This document shows, piece by piece, positions 1 through 5,826 of a stretch of 9,225 bases of DNA. The DNA comes from Clostridiales bacterium (GTDB lineage Bacteria > Bacillota > Clostridia > Peptostreptococcales > BM714). The translations under genes and the position numbers were made by a program. The stretch's first letter is position 1. The number at the start of each line of letters is the position of its first letter. The DNA is taken from the NCBI GenBank assembly GCA_002869095.1, contig PKTO01000306.1, forward strand, positions 1 to 9,225, written 5' to 3'. The notes below the pieces were generated by a model that did no database searches, had not been told where the DNA came from, and worked only from the letters and a program-made list of their open reading frames with translations.

Positions 1-420
1 AATGAAATCGACATTAAGGCATTCTGGGAGCTTATACATTTGTATCTTTCGGAAGACGGCAGTTCCGAGGAGATTTTGCTTTCAGAGGTTGAAATGGCTG
101 AAATAAAAAAAATGCGCGATGAAAGGTTCGCGACATGGGACTGGAACTACGGTTCTTCTCCAAAATTCGATATTTACAATGAAAAACGGTTTGCAGGCGG
201 AAAAATAGAATTTGCGGCAGAGGTCAAGGAGGGAATCATAGATTCCATACGTTTCTTCGGCGATTATCTTGGAATACGTCCGGTGGATGAGGTGGAGGAA
301 AGTCTTTCTGGCAGGAAATTTGAAATTGATTCGGTCAGAAAAATACTTGAACAGTTTCCTGTCGGAGAATACTTTGGCAAAATTACTCTTGATGAATTGC
401 TCCAAGTAATGTTTGCCTGA
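1..420 (+). CDS. lplA: Lipoate-protein ligase A, C-terminal part (5' end outside window)
   Basis: The frame is open from base 1 (Asn-Glu-Ile-Asp...) to a TGA at 418-420, giving the last 139 residues. The segment contains FATWDWNYGSSPKF, then an RFAGGKIEFAAEVKEGII strand-rich stretch, typical of the small C-terminal accessory domain that follows the catalytic domain of bacterial lipoate-protein ligases. These enzymes adenylate free lipoate and transfer it to a lysine of lipoyl-carrier proteins such as glycine-cleavage H protein or 2-oxoacid dehydrogenase E2. The catalytic domain itself is not in the window, so activity cannot be judged. An internal TTG at 40 is not a real start because homology runs upstream of it. 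The gene converges on the metal ATPase gene and is followed by a hairpin terminator at 582-609. Family assignment is from recognised sequence; the gene name is inferred. Confidence 0.85.
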   Translation, partial: NEIDIKAFWELIHLYLSEDGSSEEILLSEVEMAEIKKMRDERFATWDWNYGSSPKFDIYNEKRFAGGKIEFAAEVKEGIIDSIRFFGDYLGIRPVDEVEESLSGRKFEIDSVRKILEQFPVGEYFGKITLDELLQVMFA

Positions 421-454
421 AAACCGCAGGTCTGCATCAAAGGAAACATATGTT

Positions 455-495
455 AAAAAATTTCTTTGCCTGGCGTCCTACGGAATGCAAAGAAA
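455..495 (-). terminator. Possible minus-strand terminator for the metal efflux operon
   Basis: A perfect 9-bp inverted repeat (TTTCTTTGC at 461-469, GCAAAGAAA at 487-495) with a 17-nt loop is followed on the minus strand by six T residues (455-460). It lies about 120 bp beyond the ATPase stop codon. The stem is AT-rich and the loop long, so it is a weak candidate. The rest of 421-581 shows no convincing gene, only a 17-codon ORF from 450. Confidence 0.3.
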
Positions 496-581
496 GACAA
501 TAGCAATTTATCTTCAATAAAGGGAGCCAAAATCTATGGTTTTCATGGCAGAAAGATGCTTGACACTTGGACGAAATTGAA

Positions 582-609
582 GGGCCCGGCGATGCCGGAC
601 CCTTTTTTT
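582..609 (+). terminator. Rho-independent terminator between convergent lplA and metal ATPase genes
   Basis: A 9-bp GC-rich stem, GGGCCCGGC / GCCGGACCC, with a 3-nt loop (GAT) is followed by seven T on the + strand. In the + transcript one internal pair is a C-A mismatch. In the minus transcript the same position forms a G-U pair, so that stem is fully paired, but it has no clear U-tract. It therefore ends the lplA transcript best and may also help end the convergent efflux operon, whose stop codon is 7 bp away. Confidence 0.75.
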
Positions 610-615
610 AAAAAA

Positions 616-2700
616 TCAATATTTTTTCCTTACAATCCTTATGCTGTTTATAATTGCCAGAAGGGCTATTCCGACATCAGCGAAAACAGCGGCCCACATA
701 CTTGCGTGCCCAAAGACAGCAAGAAGCATGATGGCTGCTTTTGATGAAAGTGCTATTGTTATATTCCCCACTACCACGGATCTTACTGTCCTTGATATGC
801 TTATGGCCTTGGCTATGCTTCCGATGTCGTCATTCATGATTACTACATCAGAGGCTTCAATTGCCGCATCCGAACCCAAACCGCCCATCGATATTCCGAC
901 GCTGGCGGTTGCAAGTGCGGGGGTATCGTTTATTCCATCTCCGACAAATCCTACGATTTGCTCTTCCGCGTATCTCTTCACAACAGAAACCTTTTCCGAA
1001 GGGAGCAGCTTTGAATGGCAAGCGTCCAATTCGAGTCGGTATGCAAGGGTTTCGGAAATATCCTTATTGTCTCCAGTAAGCATTGCCAAACGTTTTATTC
1101 CCTTGTTCCTAATAAGCCTCAAACCTTCCTCGACATTATCCTTAAGCGAATCGGAAATGGTTATGTTTCCCGCATAGCTGTTGTTTACAGCCACGTAAAC
1201 AATTGTGCCCTGTTCTGTGGCGGTTTTGTGCGGGACGTTGAATGAATCAAGAAGCTGCGAGTTGCCGGCAAGTATGCGATTGGCTCCTGAAAGCACATGG
1301 ACGCCTCTTCCTGCAATTTCTTGAAATTCTTTTATGCCGCCTTGAGGACCCGGTTTGCCGTAGGCTTGCAAAATCGAAAAAGCGATAGGGTGGTTGGACT
1401 GACTCTCCGCTTCGGCGGCGTATCTTAGCACATCGCTTTCAGTAAAGCCTTGAGCAGGATATATTCCAGTAATGCCGAATGTTCCGTTGGTAAGCGTTCC
1501 GGTCTTGTCGAATAAAATTGTCTGGACTCTCCCAAGAGTCTCAAGATGATTGCCGCCTTTGATAAGAATGCCGTGCCTTGACGCTGCTCCGATTCCTCCG
1601 AAAAATGCCAACGGGACGGATATTACCAGCGCGCAGGGGCAGGATATGACTAAAAATACGGCGGCCTTGTATACGCTTTCCCTGAATGTGAAAATTCCTG
1701 ACAAGGGAAAGACAAGAACGGCAAAAAGAGCCGCGGCGACAACTATGGGTGTATAGATTTTCGCAAAGCGTGTAATGAATTTTTCGGCGGACGCTTTTTT
1801 TGAAGCCGCATCTTCAACCATTGCCATGATTCGGTTTATTGTCGATTCCGCATAAGGTTTGTCCACACGAACCTTAAGGGAACCGGTCTTGTTTATGGAG
1901 CCGCTGTAAACAAGGTCTCCCTCCTTCATGCTTCGGGGGACGGATTCTCCGGTAATGGCAGAGGTGTCCACAAAAGATTTTCCTTCGACGACTGTTCCGT
2001 CCAAAGGTACTCGTTCTCCTGGCTTTATCAATATGATAGAGCCGAGTGAGACTTTGCTTGGTTGAGTCTCAATCAAAATATTGTCAATATAAACCGTAGC
2101 TGTTTCCGCCTTAAGCTTCAGAAGGCTTTCGATGGCGCTTCTTGAATCGTCTACTGCCCGGCTCTCCAAAATTTCCCCTATTCTGTAAAACAGCATTACG
2201 GCAACGGCTTCATGCGGTTCGCCTATCGCCCATGCGCTGGCAGTCGCTATTGTCATTAGGAAATTTTCATCCATTGCCGATCCGGCGAATAGATTTTTAA
2301 CTTCTGAAAAAATAACCGGGCTGCCGGAAATGATATATGCGGCTAGCAGAAGAAGCAATGAAAAAGATGCGTTCGGCACGAAGAAAGATCCAACAAAAAG
2401 TGTCGCCGAAAACATCAGATTTTTATTTTTGAAAGCAAGTTTGACCAAAGTCGGGACCGGCTTTTCAGGAGATTTAGCCTCCGTCAGTCGAACGCCGGGC
2501 TCTATGGCCTTTATGATTTTTTCTATTTTGTCGATTGCAGATTTCATGTTTTTCTGGTTTTCAATTCTGATTGACAATTTTTTTAGGGGAAAAATAATTT
2601 CAGCTGATGCAATTTCCGGCAATGCCTGTATCCTTCTTTCCATTTTCATTGCGCAATTGGCGCACCCCAGATGTTCCAGCGTAAAATCCTTATTGGTCAT
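616..2700 (-). CDS. cadA: Zn(II)/Cd(II)/Pb(II)-translocating P1B-type ATPase (CadA/ZntA family)
   Basis: This 694-residue protein exports divalent soft metals across the cytoplasmic membrane at the expense of ATP. In order it shows: one N-terminal heavy-metal-associated domain with GCANC (Cys13, Cys16); membrane segments at about 94-130 and 148-178; the actuator motif TGES (250-253); membrane segments around 314-334 and 343-365 carrying the transport motif Cys354-Pro-Cys356; the phosphorylation motif DKTGT (Asp398); the HP motif (His437-Pro438); GDGIND (587-592) of the hinge; and two C-terminal membrane segments with Asp675 in ADVGIALLAIINS. CPC plus this last Asp is the pattern of the Zn/Cd/Pb subgroup (P1B-2) rather than the Cu subgroup. 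Length is normal and no motif is missing. The ATG overlaps the stop of the upstream regulator in TAATG, with AAGGAG just upstream inside the regulator, so translation is probably coupled. Exact metal preference cannot be read from sequence. Confidence 0.95.
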   Translation of the reverse strand: MTNKDFTLEHLGCANCAMKMERRIQALPEIASAEIIFPLKKLSIRIENQKNMKSAIDKIEKIIKAIEPGVRLTEAKSPEKPVPTLVKLAFKNKNLMFSATLFVGSFFVPNASFSLLLLLAAYIISGSPVIFSEVKNLFAGSAMDENFLMTIATASAWAIGEPHEAVAVMLFYRIGEILESRAVDDSRSAIESLLKLKAETATVYIDNILIETQPSKVSLGSIILIKPGERVPLDGTVVEGKSFVDTSAITGESVPRSMKEGDLVYSGSINKTGSLKVRVDKPYAESTINRIMAMVEDAASKKASAEKFITRFAKIYTPIVVAAALFAVLVFPLSGIFTFRESVYKAAVFLVISCPCALVISVPLAFFGGIGAASRHGILIKGGNHLETLGRVQTILFDKTGTLTNGTFGITGIYPAQGFTESDVLRYAAEAESQSNHPIAFSILQAYGKPGPQGGIKEFQEIAGRGVHVLSGANRILAGNSQLLDSFNVPHKTATEQGTIVYVAVNNSYAGNITISDSLKDNVEEGLRLIRNKGIKRLAMLTGDNKDISETLAYRLELDACHSKLLPSEKVSVVKRYAEEQIVGFVGDGINDTPALATASVGISMGGLGSDAAIEASDVVIMNDDIGSIAKAISISRTVRSVVVGNITIALSSKAAIMLLAVFGHASMWAAVFADVGIALLAIINSIRIVRKKY

Positions 2701-3017
2701 TATAGCAGCTCCTTGTTTATATGTTCTATGTGAAGAATTCCCAAGCGCAATATGTCTTCGACATGGGTGTCGTCGAGCGAGTATCTCATGTGCCGTCCGT
2801 CACGGCGGTATTTGACTAAATGGTTCTGTTTTAGAATGCTCAATTGGTGCGAAACCGCCGAATGGGTCATGTTGAGAATGTTTGAGATTTCGTGTACACA
2901 TTTTTCTTCATTGAAAAGCGTCCAGATTATCCGAAGCCGCGTCGGATCGCCCAATGTCTTGAAAAGACCTGAAAGTGTTTCGGTTGTTTTGGTATTCATG
3001 GAAGGCAGAGTATTCAT
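2700..3017 (-). CDS. ArsR/SmtB-family metal-sensing repressor, CzrA-like
   Basis: A 105-residue winged-helix repressor with the family core LGDPTRLRIIWTL, a recognition helix (MTHSAVSHQLSILKQ, about 50-64) and a beta wing (LVKYRRDGRHMRYSL). The C-terminal helix has Asp83, His85, His96 and His99, matching in spacing the Asp-x-His-(10)-His-x-x-His alpha-5 site that binds Zn(II)/Co(II) in CzrA and, with Glu in the last place, SmtB. One cysteine (Cys40, KCVHE) occupies the place of the CadC-type ELCVC cluster, but its second cysteine is His, so the alpha-5 site is probably the sensor. A longer reading from 3056 is open but begins at the predicted transcript start within the operator; the ATG at 3017 has AGGAGG (3024-3029) 6 nt upstream and is preferred. 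It is first in the operon and overlaps the ATPase by one base. Expected role: repress the operon until metal binds. Confidence 0.93.
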   Translation of the reverse strand: MNTLPSMNTKTTETLSGLFKTLGDPTRLRIIWTLFNEEKCVHEISNILNMTHSAVSHQLSILKQNHLVKYRRDGRHMRYSLDDTHVEDILRLGILHIEHINKELL

Positions 3018-3028
3018 GGATTTCCTCC

Positions 3029-3068
3029 TATAGTGAATATATGAACAATTGTTCATATATTCACTATA
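3029..3068. promoter_or_regulatory. Perfect 40-bp palindrome, probable operator of the ArsR-type repressor
   Basis: Bases 3029-3068 are self-complementary over all 40 positions. The core TGAACAATTGTTCA has the 14-bp TGAA...TTCA layout of known SmtB/CzrA operators (the 12-2-12 class), here extended by further symmetric arms (TATAGTGAATA on each side). It overlaps the -10 box of the minus-strand promoter and the expected transcription start, so binding would block initiation. The symmetry is direct observation; ownership by the adjacent repressor is inference from family and position. Confidence 0.85.
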
Positions 3069-3091
3069 TTATATTGCCTTGGGGGTGTCAA
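3063..3091 (-). promoter_or_regulatory. Sigma-A type promoter of the metal efflux operon
   Basis: Read on the minus strand, TTGACA (3091-3086) and TATAGT (3068-3063) are separated by exactly 17 bp. The -10 box is the first arm of the 40-bp palindrome. Transcription should start near 3056, leaving a leader of about 40 nt before the repressor ATG at 3017. Confidence 0.8.
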
Positions 3092-3095
3092 TGCC

Positions 3096-3124
3096 TTGAT
3101 GGAAAGCAATATATAAATTATAAT
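3096..3124 (+). promoter_or_regulatory. Sigma-A type promoter of the DegV-family gene
   Basis: TTGATG (3096-3101) and a perfect TATAAT (3119-3124) are 17 bp apart on the + strand. The -35 box is only 4 bp from that of the divergent efflux promoter, but the palindrome does not reach this promoter, so metal control of it is not expected. The predicted leader of about 85 nt contains only a weak 5-bp inverted repeat (ACAGG/CCTGT, 3169-3189). Confidence 0.7.
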
Positions 3125-3215
3125 GGCATAGGGTATTGTATTTCCGCAATAATGAGTCAAATATAGAAACAGGGGTAAACAGTACCTGTGATTCGGATTC
3201 AAAGGGAGGCAAAGC

Positions 3216-4121
3216 ATGGGAGTAAAAATAATAACGGACAGCGCATGTGACTTGAATCGAAAGATCATAGAAGATTACGGCATAGAGGTAATGCCGCTTT
3301 TGGTCAATGACGACGATTCCGAGCGCCTGGACGGCGTTTCAATCGGGCCAAAAGAGCTTTTTGAAGGCATGAGGTCCGGTAGGGTGTATAAGACGGCGCA
3401 AATTCCGCTTGCAGAACTGATGAAGGTTTTTGAAAGCCACAGGGACAGGGAATGCGTCTATCTGAGTTTTTCATCTAAATTGTCAGGCACCTGCGACAGC
3501 GCAAGGCTTGTAGCCGAAAACCTCAAGGACAAATATCCGGGCCTTGAAAAACGCATAAGGATAGTGGATACAAAATGCGCATCCGGAGGGATGGGTCTTG
3601 TAGTGCTGAAGGCCGCTCAAATGGCTGAAGAGGGATGCTCTTTGGATGAAATCGTCGATGCGGCGAATTTTTATTCCGGACACATGCAGCATATATTCAC
3701 AGTAGACAATCTGGAATATCTTTTCAGGGGAGGAAGGGTTTCGAAAGCGCAGGCTTTCGTAGGTGGATTGCTTAACGTCAAACCCATACTCGATGTTCAG
3801 GACGGTTCATTGATTCCCATTGAAAAAGCAAGAGGAAAGAAGCATTTGCACAAAAGAATGATTGAACTGATTGAAGAGAGGGGAACTTCCCTTGAAAATC
3901 AGGTAATAGGCATAAATCATGGCGACGATTTGGAGTCGGCTGAAAAAATTCTCGATCTGATAGGCGAAAAATTTGACTGCGCCGGCATTGTTGTTGATTT
4001 TATAGGGTGCGCCATAGGGGCCCATTCAGGACCAGGCACGCTGGCGCTATTCTTTCTTGACGAGGAGCCGCCAATGGGCCATATCGCACCTATATCGCAA
4101 AGGAGCCATAAACGCATATAG
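3216..4121 (+). CDS. DegV family fatty-acid-binding protein (FakB-like)
   Basis: A 301-residue protein of the DegV/EDD family. In Firmicutes, members called FakB bind a fatty acid and present it to the kinase FakA, which makes acyl-phosphate for phospholipid synthesis. Family marks seen: N-terminal VKIITDSACDL; YKTAQIP (58-64); FSSKLSGT with Ser90 (85-92); TVDNLEYLFRGGRVSK (162-177); GLLNVKPIL (184-192); and GAHSGPGTLALFFL (268-281). Ser90 and His270 lie where FakB proteins contact the fatty-acid carboxylate. GGGAGG stands 7 nt before the ATG, with a promoter at 3096-3124. About 20 residues (DEEPPMGHIAPISQRSHKRI) follow the usual family end at ALFFL; this tail contains the old ribosome binding site of the ruined nfo gene and may be an acquired extension. 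No FakA-type kinase is visible here, so the partner and lipid specificity are inferred from the family only. Confidence 0.93.
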   Translation: MGVKIITDSACDLNRKIIEDYGIEVMPLLVNDDDSERLDGVSIGPKELFEGMRSGRVYKTAQIPLAELMKVFESHRDRECVYLSFSSKLSGTCDSARLVAENLKDKYPGLEKRIRIVDTKCASGGMGLVVLKAAQMAEEGCSLDEIVDAANFYSGHMQHIFTVDNLEYLFRGGRVSKAQAFVGGLLNVKPILDVQDGSLIPIEKARGKKHLHKRMIELIEERGTSLENQVIGINHGDDLESAEKILDLIGEKFDCAGIVVDFIGCAIGAHSGPGTLALFFLDEEPPMGHIAPISQRSHKRI

Positions 4122-4449
4122 GATGCCATTTGTCAGTTGCATAAGGTTGCGGGGGAATTGTTGTCCACGCTCCATACACCATAAACATGGCCTCCCATAA
4201 GCCTCAAACATGGGAATTCGCCAAGGAAACCATGAGAGGGGATCTTTGACCGCCTGGGAAAATTGCCTTGGCGATTTTATGATTTTCATCCCGGCAGCAA
4301 TACGGGCAAGAGGGTTGAACATGGAGCGGGGATGTAATCCTGAAATTTCAAAAAGGCCTGTCCTTCTGGAAAAGCCCAACGACTTTGCGGGATACAAAAG
4401 GGAAACAGCTTTACTTGGAAGAGAGCTTACGGTAAGGCAAAAGAAATAA
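4112..4449 (+). pseudogene. nfo: Decayed endonuclease IV (nfo) gene: stop codon, frameshifts and two large deletions
   Basis: Read by eye, this stretch holds pieces of endonuclease IV, the zinc enzyme that cuts DNA at abasic sites, in the right order. Frame of 4121: IGCHLSVA (N-terminus, from 4118), then TAA at 4142 where homologues have Lys, then GCGGIVVHAPYTINMASHKP to WEFAKETMRGDL, ending in TGA at 4247. Frame of 4245: FDRLGKLPWRFYDFHPGSNT followed by GKRVEHGAGM. Frame of 4330: NPEISKRPVLLEKPNDFAGY followed by KRETALL, the C-terminus (LETPN...GYxxEIxLL in intact enzymes), stop at 4447. Only about 330 nt remain of a usual 840 or so; the central metal-binding motifs (CLDTCH, HLNDSK) are gone. 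AAAGGAG at 4099-4105, inside the degV 3' end, looks like the old ribosome binding site, so nfo was probably co-transcribed with degV. The 79-codon ORF at 4210-4449 crosses these frames and is not an independent gene. Confidence 0.82.
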
Positions 4450-4454
4450 TGAAC

Positions 4455-4495
4455 TTGCTTTTAAACGGGAAAAATAGTAATATTGCTAGTATAAT
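4455..4495 (+). promoter_or_regulatory. Possible promoter of the 100-residue unknown gene
   Basis: Two partial signals are present: TTGCTT (4455-4460) with TAATAT 17 bp later (4478-4483), and a perfect TATAAT at 4490-4495 that lacks a good -35 box at normal distance. Either would give a short leader to the ATG at 4546. Confidence 0.35.
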
Positions 4496-4545
4496 AATCA
4501 AGCAATCATGCGACCCTTACATATATGAGAAAAGGAGGGTTCTTT

Positions 4546-4848
4546 ATGACAAAAGAGATTGTAATAAGGTTGAAAGATATAATTGCCAATAAAAAAGCTT
4601 CCAATTATCAGGATGTGGCGGATTCCATAACACAGAATCTGCAGGCTTATCTGGACGAGCGCTACGACAGTCCTGAAGAAATGCCGGTAGAGATTGTCGA
4701 GATGCTTGCAGTTATACAGTTCACCATGGAAGCTCTGATAGAGTCGGTGTCGGAAGAAGCCGAAAAGAGCGGTTTGCCCAGCTTCGATTCGGAAGACATA
4801 AAAGTCAAGATTCCATCCGACAAGATCATTCAGAACATGATGCATTAG
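4546..4848 (+). CDS. Conserved-looking acidic protein of unknown function
   Basis: I do not recognise this 100-residue protein. AAGGAGG (4532-4538) stands 7 nt before the ATG at 4546, a strong reason to call it a real gene and to prefer this start over an in-frame ATG at 4525 that lies upstream of the ribosome binding site. The chain has no signal peptide, no membrane segment and no cysteine. It is acidic and looks largely helical (KEIVIRLKDIIANKKAS, then EEMPVEIVEMLAVIQFTMEA), ending in a Lys/Ile-rich IKVKIPSDKIIQNMMH segment. A small cytoplasmic helical protein is the most that can be said. It is probably monocistronic: an nfo remnant lies upstream and a repeat-rich gap downstream. No homology is claimed. 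Confidence 0.8.
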   Translation: MTKEIVIRLKDIIANKKASNYQDVADSITQNLQAYLDERYDSPEEMPVEIVEMLAVIQFTMEALIESVSEEAEKSGLPSFDSEDIKVKIPSDKIIQNMMH

Positions 4849-4849
4849 A

Positions 4850-4894
<45 letters not shown>

Positions 4895-4901
4895 TGGAGC
4901 A

Positions 4902-4922
4902 GATATCAGATATCAGATTTCA
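4902..4922 (+). repeat. Tandem 7-bp repeat, unit GATATCA (3 copies)
   Basis: GATATCA, GATATCA, GATTTCA in tandem. The array keeps the 7-bp phase of the preceding GTAGAAA array across one spacer heptamer (TGGAGCA, 4895-4901). Confidence 0.85.
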
Positions 4923-4941
4923 GGAAAAACAAAGACATTTT

Positions 4942-4969
4942 GCAGCAGGCAGTGAGCAGTGGGCAGTAA
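4942..4969 (+). repeat. Tandem 7-bp repeat, unit GCAGTGA-like (4 copies)
   Basis: GCAGCAG, GCAGTGA, GCAGTGG, GCAGTAA follow each other. This is a third, different heptamer within 120 bp, out of phase with the previous two arrays. Confidence 0.85.
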
Positions 4970-4994
4970 AAGATTAAAGCAAAAGAACTAAAAA

Positions 4995-5015
4995 GGGACA
5001 GACATTTTTGTCTCC
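4995..5015. repeat. Short hairpin of possible REP-like type
   Basis: The stretch GGGACAGACATTTTTGTCTCC contains a perfect 5-bp stem AGACA/TGTCT around a 4-nt loop, with flanking GG...CC that can extend pairing across a 3-nt bulge. It resembles dispersed GGGACAG-type palindromes found in many bacterial genomes, but a second copy is not present in this window, so its repeat nature is not shown here. Confidence 0.3.
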
Positions 5016-5173
5016 ATTTACTGATCAAAAGCCCAAGGACAAAAAAGCTGAAAACATATGTCAGGCAAAGAAGCAGAAAGTGGGCAGTTTGAAGAATTAA
5101 ACAGTAGCAAGTGGAAAGAAAAGGCGTAAAGGATTAAAGATAAAATAATCCGCGCAAAATAAAACATTGATTC

Positions 5174-5200
5174 AAAAAACTTCCTCTGGGAGTTTTTTTT
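5174..5200 (+). terminator. Terminator hairpin just ahead of the NTF2-like gene
   Basis: AACTTCC and GGGAGTT (5178-5184, 5188-5194) pair around a TCT loop with one G-U; flanking A and T runs extend the stem, and eight T (5193-5200) follow. It could end the upstream transcript, but it is only 7 nt from a strong ribosome binding site (5208-5215). Its 5' arm and loop, TTCCTC (5181-5186), can alternatively pair with GAGGAA (5212-5217) of that site, so it may be a regulatory leader hairpin. Confidence 0.65.
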
Positions 5201-5221
5201 GCTGTCAAAAGGAGGAATTCA

Positions 5222-5239
5222 ATGTTTTATTTTGAATAA
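5222..5239 (+). CDS. Five-codon leader ORF (Met-Phe-Tyr-Phe-Glu)
   Basis: AAAGGAGG (5208-5215) stands 6 nt before an ATG that opens only five codons, MFYFE, then TAA. This is the best ribosome binding site of the area, better than the GAGG of the real gene 40 bp downstream. The frame after the TAA is the same as that of the NTF2-like gene, so this may be either a leader peptide or the original gene start cut off by a stop codon. Translation is not shown. Confidence 0.4.
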   Translation: MFYFE

Positions 5240-5263
5240 AATAGTAAAGTCAATGAGGATGTG

Positions 5264-5698
5264 ATGAATATGACGGAATTGGAATTGGTCAAACTGTATG
5301 CAAAAGCGTGGAACCATCTGGACTTCAGCATAATTGAACCTTACTTGTCGGAAGATGTGGTTTACAGTGCCCAGGCGGTTTCCTTTCCTGAGATCAAGGG
5401 TAAAGAGGCAAAGGACCGGATAGAGTCGCGAATGAAAAAGAGAAGCGCGGAGGATGATGGGAAAGTATATGCTGAATTGGGATATTTTCCTTCCGATTAT
5501 CCTTCGTGGGGGCTTGCAAAAATTAATTTTCACAAGAATCTTTGGGGATATCCATGCATAATAATGGCAAGGGGCAGCAAGGACAACCTGATTTGTCCAG
5601 TAATTCTTGAATTGGAAGAAGGCAAAATAAAAAGCATCTACACATGCGCCGTTCCCCCAATACAGAATGTCTTCAGAACAGGAGAGTATCCGGCATGA
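5264..5698 (+). CDS. NTF2/SnoaL-like small protein
   Basis: A protein of 144 residues with the opening pattern of the NTF2-like (SnoaL-like) alpha+beta barrel fold: an N-terminal helix ELELVKLYAKAWNHLD, then FSIIEPYLSEDVVYSAQAV, and an IKGKEAKDRIESRMKKR helix, followed by four beta-like segments (KVYAELGYF, WGLAKINFH, YPCIIMARG, LICPVILELEEGKI) and IKSIYTCAVPP. Length is typical of stand-alone members. The fold serves many small-molecule enzymes and binding proteins, so no reaction can be named. No signal peptide or membrane segment. Starts are possible at GTG 5261, ATG 5264 or ATG 5270; GAGG at 5255-5258 favours 5264. A terminator lies 75 bp upstream of the gene and another follows at 5782-5812, so the gene is transcribed alone. 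Fold assignment is moderately sure, function unknown. Confidence 0.8.
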   Translation: MNMTELELVKLYAKAWNHLDFSIIEPYLSEDVVYSAQAVSFPEIKGKEAKDRIESRMKKRSAEDDGKVYAELGYFPSDYPSWGLAKINFHKNLWGYPCIIMARGSKDNLICPVILELEEGKIKSIYTCAVPPIQNVFRTGEYPA

Positions 5699-5781
5699 AT
5701 GGCATGTATTTTTCCTTGATTGATGAACGCTTTTTAACTTAAGGATTGAATGGAGTATTATTTTTTCTGGAAATTTATTCG

Positions 5782-5812
5782 AGAGCCTCTGACTTAGTCA
5801 GGGCTCTTTTTT
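5782..5812 (+). terminator. Rho-independent terminator after the NTF2-like gene
   Basis: AGAGCC pairs with GGCTCT and CTGAC with GTCAG around a TTA loop, with one bulged T, giving 11 bp followed by six T. Bases 5699-5781 between the gene and the hairpin show nothing else. Confidence 0.85.
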
Positions 5813-5826
5813 AGTAAATCATTTTG

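Noticed and set aside
450..503. 17-codon ORF after lplA (MLKNFFAWRPTECKERQ)
   Set aside because: A fair AAAGGA precedes it, but it is very short, has no recognisable feature and overlaps a hairpin; not enough to call a gene.
466..744. 92-codon + strand ORF overlapping the ATPase end
   Set aside because: It runs through the terminator and the antisense strand of the ATPase gene and has no coding character.
3018..3056. N-terminal extension of the ArsR-type regulator from an ATG at 3056
   Set aside because: It would place the start within the palindromic operator and at the predicted transcript start without a ribosome binding site; the ATG at 3017 has AGGAGG at good distance.
3178..3194. Half of a FapR-like lipid operator (AGTACCTG) in the degV leader
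   Set aside because: Only one half matches the TTAGTACCTGATACTAA consensus; the second half does not, so it is probably chance.
4210..4449. Stand-alone 79-codon ORF
   Set aside because: Only its C-terminal half has meaning, as the end of endonuclease IV; the first half reads across other frames of the same broken gene and has no ribosome binding site.
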